From: Pelagibius sp037652055
Lineage (GTDB): Bacteria > Pseudomonadota > Alphaproteobacteria > Kiloniellales > Kiloniellaceae
Length of the DNA: 64,000 bases
Direction: 5' to 3'
NCBI RefSeq assembly: GCF_037652055.1
Contig: NZ_JBBKAH010000004.1
Coordinates: 62,001 to 126,000 of the forward strand
Position numbers and translations under genes: made by a program. Positions 53,679-62,938 of this stretch are shown in pieces; the first letter of the stretch is position 1; each line of letters starts with the position of its first letter. Under the pieces are notes generated by a model. It made no database searches. It had not been told where the DNA came from and saw nothing but the letters and a program-made list of their open reading frames with translations.

Positions 53679-55877
53679 TCAGGCGGTTTTGAGTGAAGCG
53701 GAATCGATCGGCAGGGTCCGTAGCCGCTTTCCCGTCGCAGCAAATACGGCGTTGACCACCGCGGGTCCGATACAGGCCGTGCTCGGTTCGCCGATGCCGC
53801 CGGGGGCCTCGCTGCTTTCGATCCTGTGCACGTCGATCTGTGGCGTCTCGTCGATGCGAAGAGCCTGATAGCTGTCGAAGTTTGCCTGTTCGACCCTGCC
53901 ATTTCTGAAGGTGATGTTGCCATAGAGGGCGGCAGTCAACCCGAACACGATGCCGCCTTCGATCTGGGCGCGAACCGTGTCGGGATTTACCGTCATGCCA
54001 CAGTCGACCGCGCAGACGACGCGTTTGACCGTCACACCGCCATCATCATCGACCGCCACTTCCGCGATCTGCGCGAGGTAGGTGCCGAATCCGAAGAGAA
54101 CGGCCACGCCGAGCCCACTGCGCGGTCCGGCCGTTCCCGGCCAACCCGCCTTTTCGGCGGCGAGATCCAGGACCGCACGGGCGCGGGGGGCATCCCGCAG
54201 GAGATCGCGACGGTAGGTGACGGGGTCGCGCTTCGCCGCGGCGGCGAGTTCATCCATGAACCCTTCCACAACGAAGGCGTTGTGAGTAACGCCGACGCCC
54301 CGCCAGAACCCTGTGGTGAGACCGGTAGGCGGCTCGTGGCGGACGTACTCGACTTTCGACGCCGGAAAGCCATAGGGGCCGGCTGCCGCTTCGACGGCAT
54401 CGGGATCGAGGCCGTTCTGAAAGACCGGCGGGGCCCAGCGAGCAAGGATGGAGGAACCGGTGACCTTGTGATGCCATGCGAGGGGCTTTCCATCGGCATC
54501 GAGACCGGCGTGGACACGGTCGTAGTAGTACGGCCGATAGATATCGTGCTGAATGTCTTCTTCGCGGCTCCAGATGACCTTCACCGGACCGTTCACTTGT
54601 TTAGCGATGCGGACCGCCTGGGCGACGCCGTCGACCTCCAGCCGGCGGCCGAAGCCGCCGCCCAGAAGATGGTTGTGCAGCACGACTTTGTCCGCCGGCA
54701 GCCCGCAGATCTCCGCGGCAACCGCGCGGGCCCGGCCGGCCACTTGAGTGCCTGTCCAGACGTCGCAGCCATCGGGCCGGACATCGACCGTGCAGTTCAT
54801 TGGCTCCATCGTCGCGTGAGCCAGAAGCGGGAGCTGGTAAACCGCCTCGATCCTGGTCGCCGCTGATGCCAGCGCTGCGTCGAGATCGCCATGGGTTGCT
54901 TCCTTGCTGATGACGCCCGGCTGCCGGGAAGCCTTGTCCATCTCTTCAATCATTTCGTCGGTGGAGAATCCGGCATTGGCGCCTTCCTGCCACTCGATCT
55001 TCAGGGCGGCGAGGCCTTTTCTGGCGGCACCTGTGTGGTCCGCGATAACGGCGACGGCGTTGTCGAGGCGAACCACCTGGCGCACGCCCTTGACGGCGAG
55101 CGCGGGCGCATCGTCGACGTCCGCCAGGCGGCCGCCGATCACCGGGCAGGTAGCCAGGGCTGCAACCTTCATGTGGGGGCGCTGTACGTCGATGCCGAAT
55201 ACGGCGGAGCCGTTGACCTTTGCGGGCGTGTCGAGTCGCCTGGCAGAGGTGCCGATCAGCGTAAAGTCCTTGGGGTCCTTCAATGGCACCTGCTCGGGAA
55301 CCGGCAGGCGTGCTGCGCTGTCCGCGAGCGCGCCGTAGGCAAAGCGCCGCCCGCTGCTGGTATGGGTGACGTATCCCTCCGCCGCCCGGCACTCGGCAGC
55401 CGGCACCCGCCACGCCGCGGCGGCAGCGGCGATCAGCATGGTGCGCGCGGTGGCACCAGCCTGGCGCATGGGAGTCCAGGCAGCGCGGATCGATGTCGAA
55501 CCACCCGTCACCTGGAGCCCAAGAAGGGGATTTTCATAGAGTTTCTCATCCGGCGGCGCGTGCTCCAGCCGCACCTGGTCGAGCCGGACTTCGAGCTCTT
55601 CGGCGATCAGCATGGGTATGGAGGTGTAGGTGCCTTGGCCCATTTCCACGTAGGGCATGATGAAGGTGACGGCGCCGGCGCGGTCGATCCGCAGAAATGC
55701 GTTGGGCTGGAAGTCAGAGGCAACGGTGCCGGCTGCCGCTGCCCGGGTGGGCAGATGCAGGCCGAGCAGCAGGCCGCCGCCCGCTGCGGCTGAAGCGGTA
55801 AGAAAGCTGCGGCGGGAGAGCCCGGCAGGCGCTGTCGGCACCTTCTCAGCGGTAGTGATGAGGTTGATGACGTCCAT
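53679..55877 (-). CDS. Tat-exported molybdopterin oxidoreductase large subunit, IorB-like
   Basis: This 732-residue xanthine oxidase-family subunit resembles isoquinoline 1-oxidoreductase or aldehyde dehydrogenase large subunits. A Tat signal (SRRSFLTASAAAGGG at about 21) indicates periplasmic export. Cofactor-binding motifs include YVEMGQGTYT, GGSTSIR, GGGFGRRLE, GFWRGVG and the catalytic Glu in GGIGEPST. The ATG at 55877 has GGAGGG eight bases upstream. It is coupled to the [2Fe-2S] subunit gene four bases before. The physiological substrate, an aldehyde or N-heterocycle, and the electron acceptor are unknown. Confidence 0.9.
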   Translation of the reverse strand: MDVINLITTAEKVPTAPAGLSRRSFLTASAAAGGGLLLGLHLPTRAAAAGTVASDFQPNAFLRIDRAGAVTFIMPYVEMGQGTYTSIPMLIAEELEVRLDQVRLEHAPPDEKLYENPLLGLQVTGGSTSIRAAWTPMRQAGATARTMLIAAAAAAWRVPAAECRAAEGYVTHTSSGRRFAYGALADSAARLPVPEQVPLKDPKDFTLIGTSARRLDTPAKVNGSAVFGIDVQRPHMKVAALATCPVIGGRLADVDDAPALAVKGVRQVVRLDNAVAVIADHTGAARKGLAALKIEWQEGANAGFSTDEMIEEMDKASRQPGVISKEATHGDLDAALASAATRIEAVYQLPLLAHATMEPMNCTVDVRPDGCDVWTGTQVAGRARAVAAEICGLPADKVVLHNHLLGGGFGRRLEVDGVAQAVRIAKQVNGPVKVIWSREEDIQHDIYRPYYYDRVHAGLDADGKPLAWHHKVTGSSILARWAPPVFQNGLDPDAVEAAAGPYGFPASKVEYVRHEPPTGLTTGFWRGVGVTHNAFVVEGFMDELAAAAKRDPVTYRRDLLRDAPRARAVLDLAAEKAGWPGTAGPRSGLGVAVLFGFGTYLAQIAEVAVDDDGGVTVKRVVCAVDCGMTVNPDTVRAQIEGGIVFGLTAALYGNITFRNGRVEQANFDSYQALRIDETPQIDVHRIESSEAPGGIGEPSTACIGPAVVNAVFAATGKRLRTLPIDSASLKTA

Positions 55878-55881
55878 AGGG

Positions 55882-56349
55882 TCAGCCCTCCTTCTGAGCA
55901 GCAGCGGCCTGTTTGATGGCGGCACGGATGCGGACGTAAGTGCCGCAGCGACAGATGTTGCCCGACATGGCGTCATCTATGTCGGAATCGGCGGGATCCG
56001 GGTTCTGCGCCATCAGGGCAGCGGCGCTCATGATCTGGCCTGACTGGCAATAGCCGCACTGCACGACTTCCGCCTCGAGCCAAGCCTTCTGGATCGCGCT
56101 TCCGCTCGAGCTTTGGCCGACGGCCTCTATGGTGGTCACGGGGGAGTCGCCAACGCTATCGATCGGCGTGATGCAGGAGCGGACCGCGACACCATCCAGA
56201 TGGACGGTACAGGCGCCGCAGAGACCCTCGCCACACCCGAACTTGGTGCCGGTCATTCCCAGGACGTCACGCAAAACCCAAAGCAGCGGCGTATCCGAGT
56301 CAACATCGACCTCTTTGGGAAGGCTGTTGACGGTGATCCGGTATGACAT
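55882..56349 (-). CDS. [2Fe-2S] subunit of molybdopterin oxidoreductase, IorA-like
   Basis: This 155-residue subunit carries two [2Fe-2S] clusters: the plant-ferredoxin type (CGEGLCGAC with a later Cys) and the C-terminal type (CGYCQSG and CRCGTY). It passes electrons from the molybdenum site. It lacks its own signal and would be exported with the large subunit. The ATG at 56349 has GAGAGG upstream. No cytochrome or FAD subunit gene is adjacent. Confidence 0.9.
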   Translation of the reverse strand: MSYRITVNSLPKEVDVDSDTPLLWVLRDVLGMTGTKFGCGEGLCGACTVHLDGVAVRSCITPIDSVGDSPVTTIEAVGQSSSGSAIQKAWLEAEVVQCGYCQSGQIMSAAALMAQNPDPADSDIDDAMSGNICRCGTYVRIRAAIKQAAAAQKEG

Positions 56350-56615
56350 GAGAACCTCTCTGATCTGCCGGTTTGTGCAATACGGCCTCCAGGCTAGGGA
56401 TGACGTCGGGCAGCAGCTTGATCGAACTGCGCACCGATTGAACAAATCCTCCTGTCATCGCTGAGCTTCGTCATGGCATTCCCACAGCCATTCCAAAAGC
56501 AGGAGGGGCGTTCAATCGTCTCTGGGAACGGCTGGCTAGGATCACGGCCGCAGGGGCTCGAAGTCGAGCGTCGGCCCTGCTTTTCCTGAATCCCTGTGCA
56601 AGGAGTTTAAATGTC

Positions 56616-57596
56616 ATGAACGATTTACAGTCGGTCTTCGGCTCGATGCCCTCCCGCCGTTCCATCCTGGCCGGTACCGCCGGCGCCGCCGCCGCCACGG
56701 CTCTGGCTTCCAGCAGCATCCCGGCGTCCGCCCAGACCAAAAGCGCGGCGGCGTCTCTAAAGGCGCAAGGCAGCGGATTTGTCACCGCCAAGGACGGGGC
56801 GCAGATTTTCTACAAGGATTGGGGCAAGGGTCAGCCGATCGTCTTCCATCACGGCTGGCCTCTCAGCAGCGACGACTGGGATGCCCAGATGCTCTACTTC
56901 CTGGACAAGGGCTATCGCGTGATCGCCCACGACCGCCGCGGACACGGGCGCTCCACCCAGACGGCCACCGGCAACGAGATGGATACCTACGCGGCGGACG
57001 TCGCCGCGCTCGCCGAGCACCTGGACCTGCGCGATGCCGTGCATATCGGCCATTCGACGGGTGGCGGCGAGGTGGTGCACTATGCCGCCGGGCCGGGCAA
57101 GGGTCGGGTCGCCAAGGTGGTTCTGATCAGCGCGGTACCGCCAATCATGCTGAAGACCGCCGCCAATCCCGGCGGGCTGCCGATGGAGGTCTTCGATGGA
57201 TTCCGCAAGGCGCTGGCCGCCAACCGCGCGCAGTTCTACCTGGACGTCGCCAGCGGGCCTTTCTACGGCTACAACCGCCCGGGTGCGAAGGTCGATGAGG
57301 GCGTCATCCGTAACTGGTGGCGTCAGGGCATGATGGGCGGTGCCAAGGCACACTACGACTGCATCAAGGCCTTCTCCGAGACCGACTTCACCGCGGACCT
57401 GCAGGCCATCGACGTCCCGGCCCTGGTGATGCACGGCGATGACGATCAGGTCGTGCCGATCGCGGACTCCGCGCTGCTGTCCGCCAAGCTGATGAGGAAC
57501 GCCACGCTGAAGGTCTACAAGGGCTATCCTCACGGGGCCTTCGCCATCCATGCGGATGTGATCAACCCCGACCTTCTGGCATTCATTCAGTCGTGA
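56616..57596 (+). CDS. Tat-exported haloperoxidase-like hydrolase, second copy
   Basis: This 326-residue protein has a Tat signal (PSRRSILAG at about 12-20). Its mature part is very similar to the product of 45032-46012, with the same triad positions S147, D277 and H306. The two differ mainly in the signal peptide and some surface residues. It is divergent from the molybdo-enzyme genes and ends at a clear terminator. Role: esterase or perhydrolase of unknown substrate in the periplasm. Confidence 0.87.
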   Translation: MNDLQSVFGSMPSRRSILAGTAGAAAATALASSSIPASAQTKSAAASLKAQGSGFVTAKDGAQIFYKDWGKGQPIVFHHGWPLSSDDWDAQMLYFLDKGYRVIAHDRRGHGRSTQTATGNEMDTYAADVAALAEHLDLRDAVHIGHSTGGGEVVHYAAGPGKGRVAKVVLISAVPPIMLKTAANPGGLPMEVFDGFRKALAANRAQFYLDVASGPFYGYNRPGAKVDEGVIRNWWRQGMMGGAKAHYDCIKAFSETDFTADLQAIDVPALVMHGDDDQVVPIADSALLSAKLMRNATLKVYKGYPHGAFAIHADVINPDLLAFIQS

Positions 57597-57697
57597 GGGC
57601 CTGGCGGAGCATCCGGCCAGCCGTTGGCAAAGCCATCGACGGCCGGATCTCCGCGGCGAGAGCCGCCGCTATCGGATAGAGCGGGCAGGCATGCAAA

Positions 57698-57726
57698 AAG
57701 GCAGGGAGCATAGTCATCCCTGCCTT
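57698..57726 (+). terminator. Terminator after haloperoxidase-like gene
   Basis: AAGGCAGGGA and TCCCTGCCTT form a perfect 10-bp stem with a 9-base loop, preceded by AAA and followed by CTTC. It lies about 100 bases after the hydrolase stop and also faces the end of the convergent minus-strand gene at 57763. Confidence 0.7.
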
Positions 57727-57762
57727 CTTCGCTTCTGCGCACCCGGTAGGAAGCCGGTGTCT

Positions 57763-57930
57763 TTAGCCGAAGTCCTGGGTGGCCGGGGCATCGCTTGCCG
57801 GGAAGCTCTCCCTGAGCGCTTCATCCAGCAGAGCCTCCTGGTGACGCCGTTTTCCGTCGGATCTCTCAGTCGTGCCGCCGATGGCCCTTTGTGCCGGCGC
57901 TTGCGGTCCTTCTGATCTCATTCGGGTCAT
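57763..57930 (-). CDS. Small conserved-type protein with DEALRESFPASD motif
   Basis: This 55-residue soluble protein has a basic, hydrophilic N-terminal part and a C-terminal LLDEALRESFPASDAPA segment. I recognise this motif from small uncharacterised proteins in many proteobacteria. The ATG at 57930 has AAAGGAAAG upstream. The gene follows dps by 28 bases and is probably cotranscribed with it, which suggests a link with stress. Function is unknown. Confidence 0.65.
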   Translation of the reverse strand: MTRMRSEGPQAPAQRAIGGTTERSDGKRRHQEALLDEALRESFPASDAPATQDFG

Positions 57931-57958
57931 GTGCTTTCCTTTCTCCACGTCGGCGCCC

Positions 57959-58474
57959 TCAGGCTTCAGCTCCGACCTCGGCCAGAAACCAGATGCGCTG
58001 TTCCGCCTCGTCGATCCAGTTCTCCAACAGGCTGGCGGTGGCCACATCGCCGATTTCGTCGCAGCGTGCGTGTGTTTCCTTCATGTAGTCGCGGAGGAGG
58101 CGGTTGTCATCACGCAGTTCCTTGATCATATCCTGCGGACGGAGAGCATCCGTGTCATTGTCACGCAGGCGCTGAATGAGGCCGATGTGCCGCACTGATC
58201 GCAGCGTCGTGCTGCCGAGCTTGCGGACGCGCTCGGCAATGGCGTCGGTGGCGGTGAATATCTGCGTTGCCTGCTCGTCGAAGAGGCGGTGATAGTCGCG
58301 AAAGTGCGGGCCGGAAGCGTGCCAGTGGAAGTTCTTTGTCTTGATGTAGAGGACGAAGAAATCCGCCAGCAGCGTCGTCAGCTCGGAGGCGACGCTTGCC
58401 GTGGAATTCGGGCGGCGGGACGCAGGATGAACAGGGGTCGCGTGCTGCTGCCTATGCATCTGACCTTCGGTCAT
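57959..58474 (-). CDS. dps: Dps-family DNA-protecting ferritin-like protein
   Basis: This 171-residue protein would form a 12-subunit shell that oxidises and stores iron and protects DNA in starvation and oxidative stress. The ferroxidase segment KTKNFHWHASGPHFRDYHRLFDEQ has the expected His, Asp and Glu ligands. The basic N-terminal tail may bind DNA. The small gene at 57763 follows in the same orientation. Confidence 0.93.
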   Translation of the reverse strand: MTEGQMHRQQHATPVHPASRRPNSTASVASELTTLLADFFVLYIKTKNFHWHASGPHFRDYHRLFDEQATQIFTATDAIAERVRKLGSTTLRSVRHIGLIQRLRDNDTDALRPQDMIKELRDDNRLLRDYMKETHARCDEIGDVATASLLENWIDEAEQRIWFLAEVGAEA

Positions 58475-58615
58475 TTTACGGGGCTCCTTCCGGGAGTGAG
58501 GCCAGGTTCGGCCTGGGGGAGTCCGATACTTAGTCTTTCGGCTGCCGCCCGCCTTGACGATCTGCTTCGGGCGTTGAACGTTTCGCTCACGCCGAGGTGC
58601 CGGTCAGGCTGTCGG

Positions 58616-59278
58616 TCAGGGCTCCAGGGTCCGGGTGTCCGCCCAGGCGAGGCAATAGTCTGCGATGTCTGGCCAGCCCGGTTCGGTGACCAAGAGATGG
58701 CCTCGACCGGAGAAATTTCGGAACGACGTTTCCGAACGGCCGCGAAGTTGCAGCTGATGGTTCTGCTGAACCATGTCCGGTGTCACCACCCTGTCCTGTG
58801 ATCCGGCGATCAGCAGAAGGGGCGGGCGCCGGTCGTTCGCGGGCCTGATCGCGGTGTGGCGCGAGAACAACGCCTCGGGCAGCAATCCGGGCAGGTTCTG
58901 CAACGGGAGATCCGCCGGAGTGGACACCAGCAGGCGGAGTGCGGCCCTGAGGGCAGCGGTGCCGGGGATTCGTTTGCGGGCCCTGGGTGACCAGCCGGCC
59001 AGGCTGATCCCCGCCTTGCCGAGCCCGCGGTCAAGCAGCGACTGGACGATCAGGCCGCCGAACGAATGCCCGATCAGGACAGGCCCCTCCGCAAGCCCGG
59101 CGATCCGCGCGGCATAGGCGTCGATCAGCGATCCGAGGTAGGGCGCAGCTGTGTCCCCGGGGGCAAGCGTCAGAGGCTCAAGGCAAGTCTTGCCGGCGCT
59201 GACATATCGGGCGCGCCAACCAGCCCAGCAGTCCCCGGGCAACCAGGGACCTTGGATAAACAGAATGGGAGGGGGCAT
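58616..59278 (-). CDS. Alpha/beta hydrolase
   Basis: This 220-residue hydrolase has the nucleophile elbow GHSFGG, a candidate acid in IAGSQDRVV and a His in the FSGRGHLLV segment. It is distinct from the haloperoxidase-like pair and has no signal peptide. The ATG at 59278 fits the fold start (PPPILFIQG). Substrate is unknown. Confidence 0.78.
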   Translation of the reverse strand: MPPPILFIQGPWLPGDCWAGWRARYVSAGKTCLEPLTLAPGDTAAPYLGSLIDAYAARIAGLAEGPVLIGHSFGGLIVQSLLDRGLGKAGISLAGWSPRARKRIPGTAALRAALRLLVSTPADLPLQNLPGLLPEALFSRHTAIRPANDRRPPLLLIAGSQDRVVTPDMVQQNHQLQLRGRSETSFRNFSGRGHLLVTEPGWPDIADYCLAWADTRTLEP

Positions 59279-59419
59279 CTGCGGTCCTCGGGACGACGGT
59301 CCTATCTGGGCCGTCCAAACAACCAATCAACCCGAAAGAGGGCAGCGTGCCTTGAACGTTTCCGCCATTGTTGCCCGCCAAGCTGCCATCCATATGCCTA
59401 TGGCCGTTCGGAGGTGCCG

Positions 59420-60082
59420 CTATTGGTGCCCGTCCTGCCGGCGGATGCCCAGTGCCTCCGCGTAGCGCACCAGGTCGGCGATCGAGCGCGCCTCCATCTT
59501 CTGCATCACACGGCCGCGATGAATCTTGACGGTCACCTCGCTGACGCTCAGTTCGGCGGCGATCTGTTTGTTCATCATTCCGGCGGTCGCGAGTTCCAGG
59601 ATCTCCCTCTCCCGTGGGGTCAGGCTCTGCAGCCGTCGGCGCAGGTCGGCGAGGCCGGCATCCGCTTCGCGGCGCTGCAGATCCCGTTCAATAGCCGCGG
59701 TGACGGCGTCCAGCATTTCCTGCTCCCGGAAAGGCTTGGCCAGGAAGTCGACGGCCCCGGCTTTCATTGCCTGGACCGACATCTGAATGTCGCCATGACC
59801 GGTCATGAAGACGATGGGAATGCTGATCTGGCCGTCATTGAGCTGCTTTTGAAGATCCAGGCCGCTGGTGATTGGCAGCCTGATGTCGAGAACCAGGCAG
59901 TTCGCATCCTCGGGGACCCCCTCGGCCAGAAGGTCGTGCGGCGCCGCATAGGCCGTCACCCGGTAACCGACGGAGCGGAACAGGCTGCTGAGGGCATTGC
60001 GCACGGGGGCCTCGTCTTCCACGACGACGACCAGGGGAGCCTCTGAGGCGGTCGCCGGCCCGTTTTTTTGGCTAATACTCAC
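59420..60082 (-). CDS. FixJ-family response regulator
   Basis: This 220-residue protein has an N-terminal receiver (acidic pair E22-D23, phosphoacceptor D66 in LVLDIRLP, Lys in LAKPF) and a C-terminal LuxR/FixJ-type helix-turn-helix (LTPREREILELATAGMMNKQIA). It is the partner of the sensor kinase encoded one base upstream. The regulon is unknown. Confidence 0.92.
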   Translation of the reverse strand: MSISQKNGPATASEAPLVVVVEDEAPVRNALSSLFRSVGYRVTAYAAPHDLLAEGVPEDANCLVLDIRLPITSGLDLQKQLNDGQISIPIVFMTGHGDIQMSVQAMKAGAVDFLAKPFREQEMLDAVTAAIERDLQRREADAGLADLRRRLQSLTPREREILELATAGMMNKQIAAELSVSEVTVKIHRGRVMQKMEARSIADLVRYAEALGIRRQDGHQ

Positions 60083-60083
60083 G

Positions 60084-61694
60084 CTACTGCCCCTCTGCTA
60101 TCGGCAGGGTTACCCGGATGGTTGCTCCCCGCTGCGGGTTATTTTCCGCCCGGATCCGGCCGCCCAAAGTTTCTACGATCGTGCGGGAGATCGACAGGCC
60201 CATGCCCATGCCTTCCAGCTTGGTTGAATAAAAGGGGTCGAAGAGGCGGTCCATGGCGGCTTCCGCGATGCCCGTTCCGTGGTCGCAGACAGCAAGGCCG
60301 ATCCAAGCATCTTCGACACCATTTGCGGTAAGCAGCAACTCCCGGCGCCCCGGGGGCGTCCGTTCCATTGCTTGTATACCGTTGATCGCCAGGTTGATAA
60401 TGACTTGCTGAAGCTGGATACGATCAGCCCTGATCTTCGGGAGCTGCGGTGCGATATCCAGGCGGATCTCAACCCCGTGGTCGAGGGCTTCTCGCTGCAG
60501 CAGGTCTGCGGCCTCCCGCACGATGGTGCCCGGATCCATCAGCGCGAACTGCGGCTCCGACTTGGTGGCGAGCGCCCGCAGGCGCTTGATCACCTCGCCA
60601 GCCCGGCGTCCCTCGGAAATGATCTCCTGGATGCAAACCCGAGCCTCTTCGAGATCGGGCGGAGTTCTGCTGATCCAGCGCAGGCTGGCATCGCCGTTCG
60701 TCACCACGGCCGCCAGGGGCTGATTCACCTCGTGGGCGATGGAGGCGGTCAGCTCGCCCAGCGTGGCCACGCGCGAAACATGCGTCAGCTCCGTCTGCGC
60801 TTGCCGTAAGGCGGACTGGGTGCGGTTGCGCTCGGTAATATCGAAAACACTCACCAGGACGCTGCCGTACATGTCGGAGTCGCTGGGGAAGGTGGCGCTC
60901 ATCAGGATGGAGCGCGTTTCGCCGCTGACGGTTTGAATCACGGTCTCGTACTCGAAGGACCGTTTGCCTTCGAACATTGCAGAGATCAACTCGCGAAAGG
61001 ATTGGACCGTCTCCGGAAGAAAGAACGGCTTCAGGGACGAAGTTACCTCGTCCTTGCTCTCGGCATCCAGCAGCCGGACGGCCCCGACGTTAGCGTCAAC
61101 GATCTGGACCATGGCGATGCAGTTCTCGACAAACTGCGGGTTTCTTTCGAGATAGCGGCGAATGTCGACCACACCGCGGTCGGCCAGACGATCGAGGGCC
61201 TGCTTCACCTGGCTGAGGTCATGCTCCCAGATCGCCACGCCGGCAGACTCGAAGATGTTGCGGTACCGCCGTTCACTGCGCGCCAGCACCTCCGTGGCGC
61301 GTTTATTGCGCAGAGCCAGAAAGGTAGTGATACCAATTGCCGAGAGGCTGACCAGGCAGCGGAGGGCCGAAGAATCGAAATAGTCCTCACTGTGGCTGGC
61401 CAGGTAACTCAAAACTGTTAGAGCGCCGCAACCGGCCGAAACCAGGACGAGGCCCTGCCTGCTGGTCAAGTCCATCAGCATAAGAATAACGACGACGTAG
61501 AGGACCGCGACGGCGATGCCCGCGGGGCTCAGGGTGTCGAAGAAGAAGATGGCGATCGCCAGGACGCCCGCGAGCAGGGCGCGCACGCCGGGCAGACCCC
61601 TGCCAGTTGGCACATCGGCGGGCAAGGGGGCTGAGGCCTCGCGACCGGCTTTTGGAGAGAGAGCGGATGGCATCGGGGGTGGCTCGTCAAGCAC
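60084..61694 (-). CDS. PAS-domain sensor histidine kinase
   Basis: This 536-residue protein has a membrane-embedded N-terminus with about four helices (35-128) and a PAS domain (about 136-290). A HisKA domain with H321 (ASIAHEVNQPLAAV) and a HATPase domain with N and G boxes (INLAINGIQAM, CDHGTGI, GMGMGLSIS) follow. It resembles FixL/TodS-like kinases; the PAS histidine for haem is not obvious, so the signal is open. It is cotranscribed with the response regulator. Confidence 0.9.
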   Translation of the reverse strand: MLDEPPPMPSALSPKAGREASAPLPADVPTGRGLPGVRALLAGVLAIAIFFFDTLSPAGIAVAVLYVVVILMLMDLTSRQGLVLVSAGCGALTVLSYLASHSEDYFDSSALRCLVSLSAIGITTFLALRNKRATEVLARSERRYRNIFESAGVAIWEHDLSQVKQALDRLADRGVVDIRRYLERNPQFVENCIAMVQIVDANVGAVRLLDAESKDEVTSSLKPFFLPETVQSFRELISAMFEGKRSFEYETVIQTVSGETRSILMSATFPSDSDMYGSVLVSVFDITERNRTQSALRQAQTELTHVSRVATLGELTASIAHEVNQPLAAVVTNGDASLRWISRTPPDLEEARVCIQEIISEGRRAGEVIKRLRALATKSEPQFALMDPGTIVREAADLLQREALDHGVEIRLDIAPQLPKIRADRIQLQQVIINLAINGIQAMERTPPGRRELLLTANGVEDAWIGLAVCDHGTGIAEAAMDRLFDPFYSTKLEGMGMGLSISRTIVETLGGRIRAENNPQRGATIRVTLPIAEGQ

Positions 61695-61980
61695 CGGCGG
61701 GGGACTGGTTGGTGTCTGGTCCGTGCAAGTCTAATCCGGCAGCGGCGAAGCGCGAAGAGGCAACTGCGACCAGGCTGGCCGATCCCGGAGCGCGGCTCTT
61801 CCGTGAATTCGTGCCTCTATAATACCTTGGTATAGTCTGCCTTCCGAATGTCGTATCTGCTTTTACCCCCGTAGAATTGTTCGGTTTCTTGCCCTGATGG
61901 AAGCTGCTTGTACGGCTGGTGGCCATTGAGATGAGCCTAGCGGCCGATGCGAAGCCCAAACCCAAGCCAGGGGGCAAGAC

Positions 61981-62571
61981 ATGCTTAATCATTCGAGCCA
62001 GCTTCACACGAACAAGGGAACCCCGGCGTTCCTCGTGGCCGAACACGCCGCCACCGTAGAGGGGCTTCTCGTCAGCGCCCGCGGCATGCTGCGCGCCGAC
62101 CGGGATGCTGCCCGCCGTTACATCGAAAAGGCGGCCGCGCTGCTTGATGAGGTTGTGGCGGTGGAGAACGCCGGCAAGCCGCCCGCAGCCGCGGCCAATG
62201 CCGCTCTGGTCAGGGGCGGTCTTGCTCCCTGGCAGATGAAGCGGGTCCGCGCTCACGTCGAGGAGCGCCTCGGCGATTCCATTGCCATTGAAGAACTCGC
62301 CGAGGTTTGCCGGCTGAGCGTCAGCCACTTTTCGCGCGCCTTCAAGGCGAGTTTCGGTGAGCCGCCGCACGGTTACATCGTGACCCGGCGTGTTGAGGCC
62401 GCGAAGCGTGCCATGCTCACCAGCGATGAGCCGCTGAGCCAGATTGCCGCGGCCTGCGGATTTGCCGACCAGTCCCATTTCTGCCGCCACTTCCGGCGGG
62501 CAGAAGGCAAGAGCCCGAACCTTTGGCGCCGCGAGCGCGCCGTCGGACCGGAACTGCTGGCGGCGGAATGA
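61981..62571 (+). CDS. AraC-family transcriptional regulator
   Basis: This 196-residue regulator has an N-terminal helical part of about 80 residues and a C-terminal double helix-turn-helix (about 88-185), including IAIEELAEVCRLSVSHFSRAFKASFG and LSQIAAACGFADQSHFCRHFR. It lacks the usual cupin sensor. It is divergent from the sensor kinase across 286 bases. Confidence 0.87.
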   Translation: MLNHSSQLHTNKGTPAFLVAEHAATVEGLLVSARGMLRADRDAARRYIEKAAALLDEVVAVENAGKPPAAAANAALVRGGLAPWQMKRVRAHVEERLGDSIAIEELAEVCRLSVSHFSRAFKASFGEPPHGYIVTRRVEAAKRAMLTSDEPLSQIAAACGFADQSHFCRHFRRAEGKSPNLWRRERAVGPELLAAE

Positions 62572-62614
62572 ACGCTGCCCTTTTGAAGAAATCTTGAACG
62601 GGGAGGGGGCGGTC

Positions 62615-62938
62615 ATGACGAGGTACGTGCACGCTGACCGGTGTCGCAATGATAGTGGCTTCGGCCAGCGCCAGGCTGCGACCGGAGAAGCCATGACGGT
62701 GCCGCTGGAGTGGAGACTGCTTCCCATACTCTTGCTCCTCCTGCTTGAACTTTTCTCTCTCGGCGTTCATGTCGTCGAGCTTTCGTTGGCGCTGCTTCTG
62801 CTCGCCATGCTGGCCGCTGTTGTCCTGCTGCCCGGACTTTCCAGATCTGGTCTGGGCGGCGGACCGGGGCTGCGTCGGGCGCGCCGGCACAGCCCCCATC
62901 CTGTCACTTCAGCGAAACCGGCCCGCCATCGACCCTGA
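62615..62938 (+). CDS. Possible small membrane protein
   Basis: This frame of 107 codons starts at an ATG preceded by GGGAGGGGG; a second in-frame ATG at 62693 also has GGAG upstream. It encodes a Leu-rich double hydrophobic segment and a basic tail. The last 35 bases overlap the end of the convergent minus-strand gene, and composition could mimic hydrophobicity by chance, so it may not be real. Confidence 0.35.
   Translation: MTRYVHADRCRNDSGFGQRQAATGEAMTVPLEWRLLPILLLLLLELFSLGVHVVELSLALLLLAMLAAVVLLPGLSRSGLGGGPGLRRARRHSPHPVTSAKPARHRP

Noticed and set aside
53826..55793. Plus-strand frames opposite the molybdo-enzyme gene
   Set aside because: No domain similarity and fully contained opposite a well-conserved gene.
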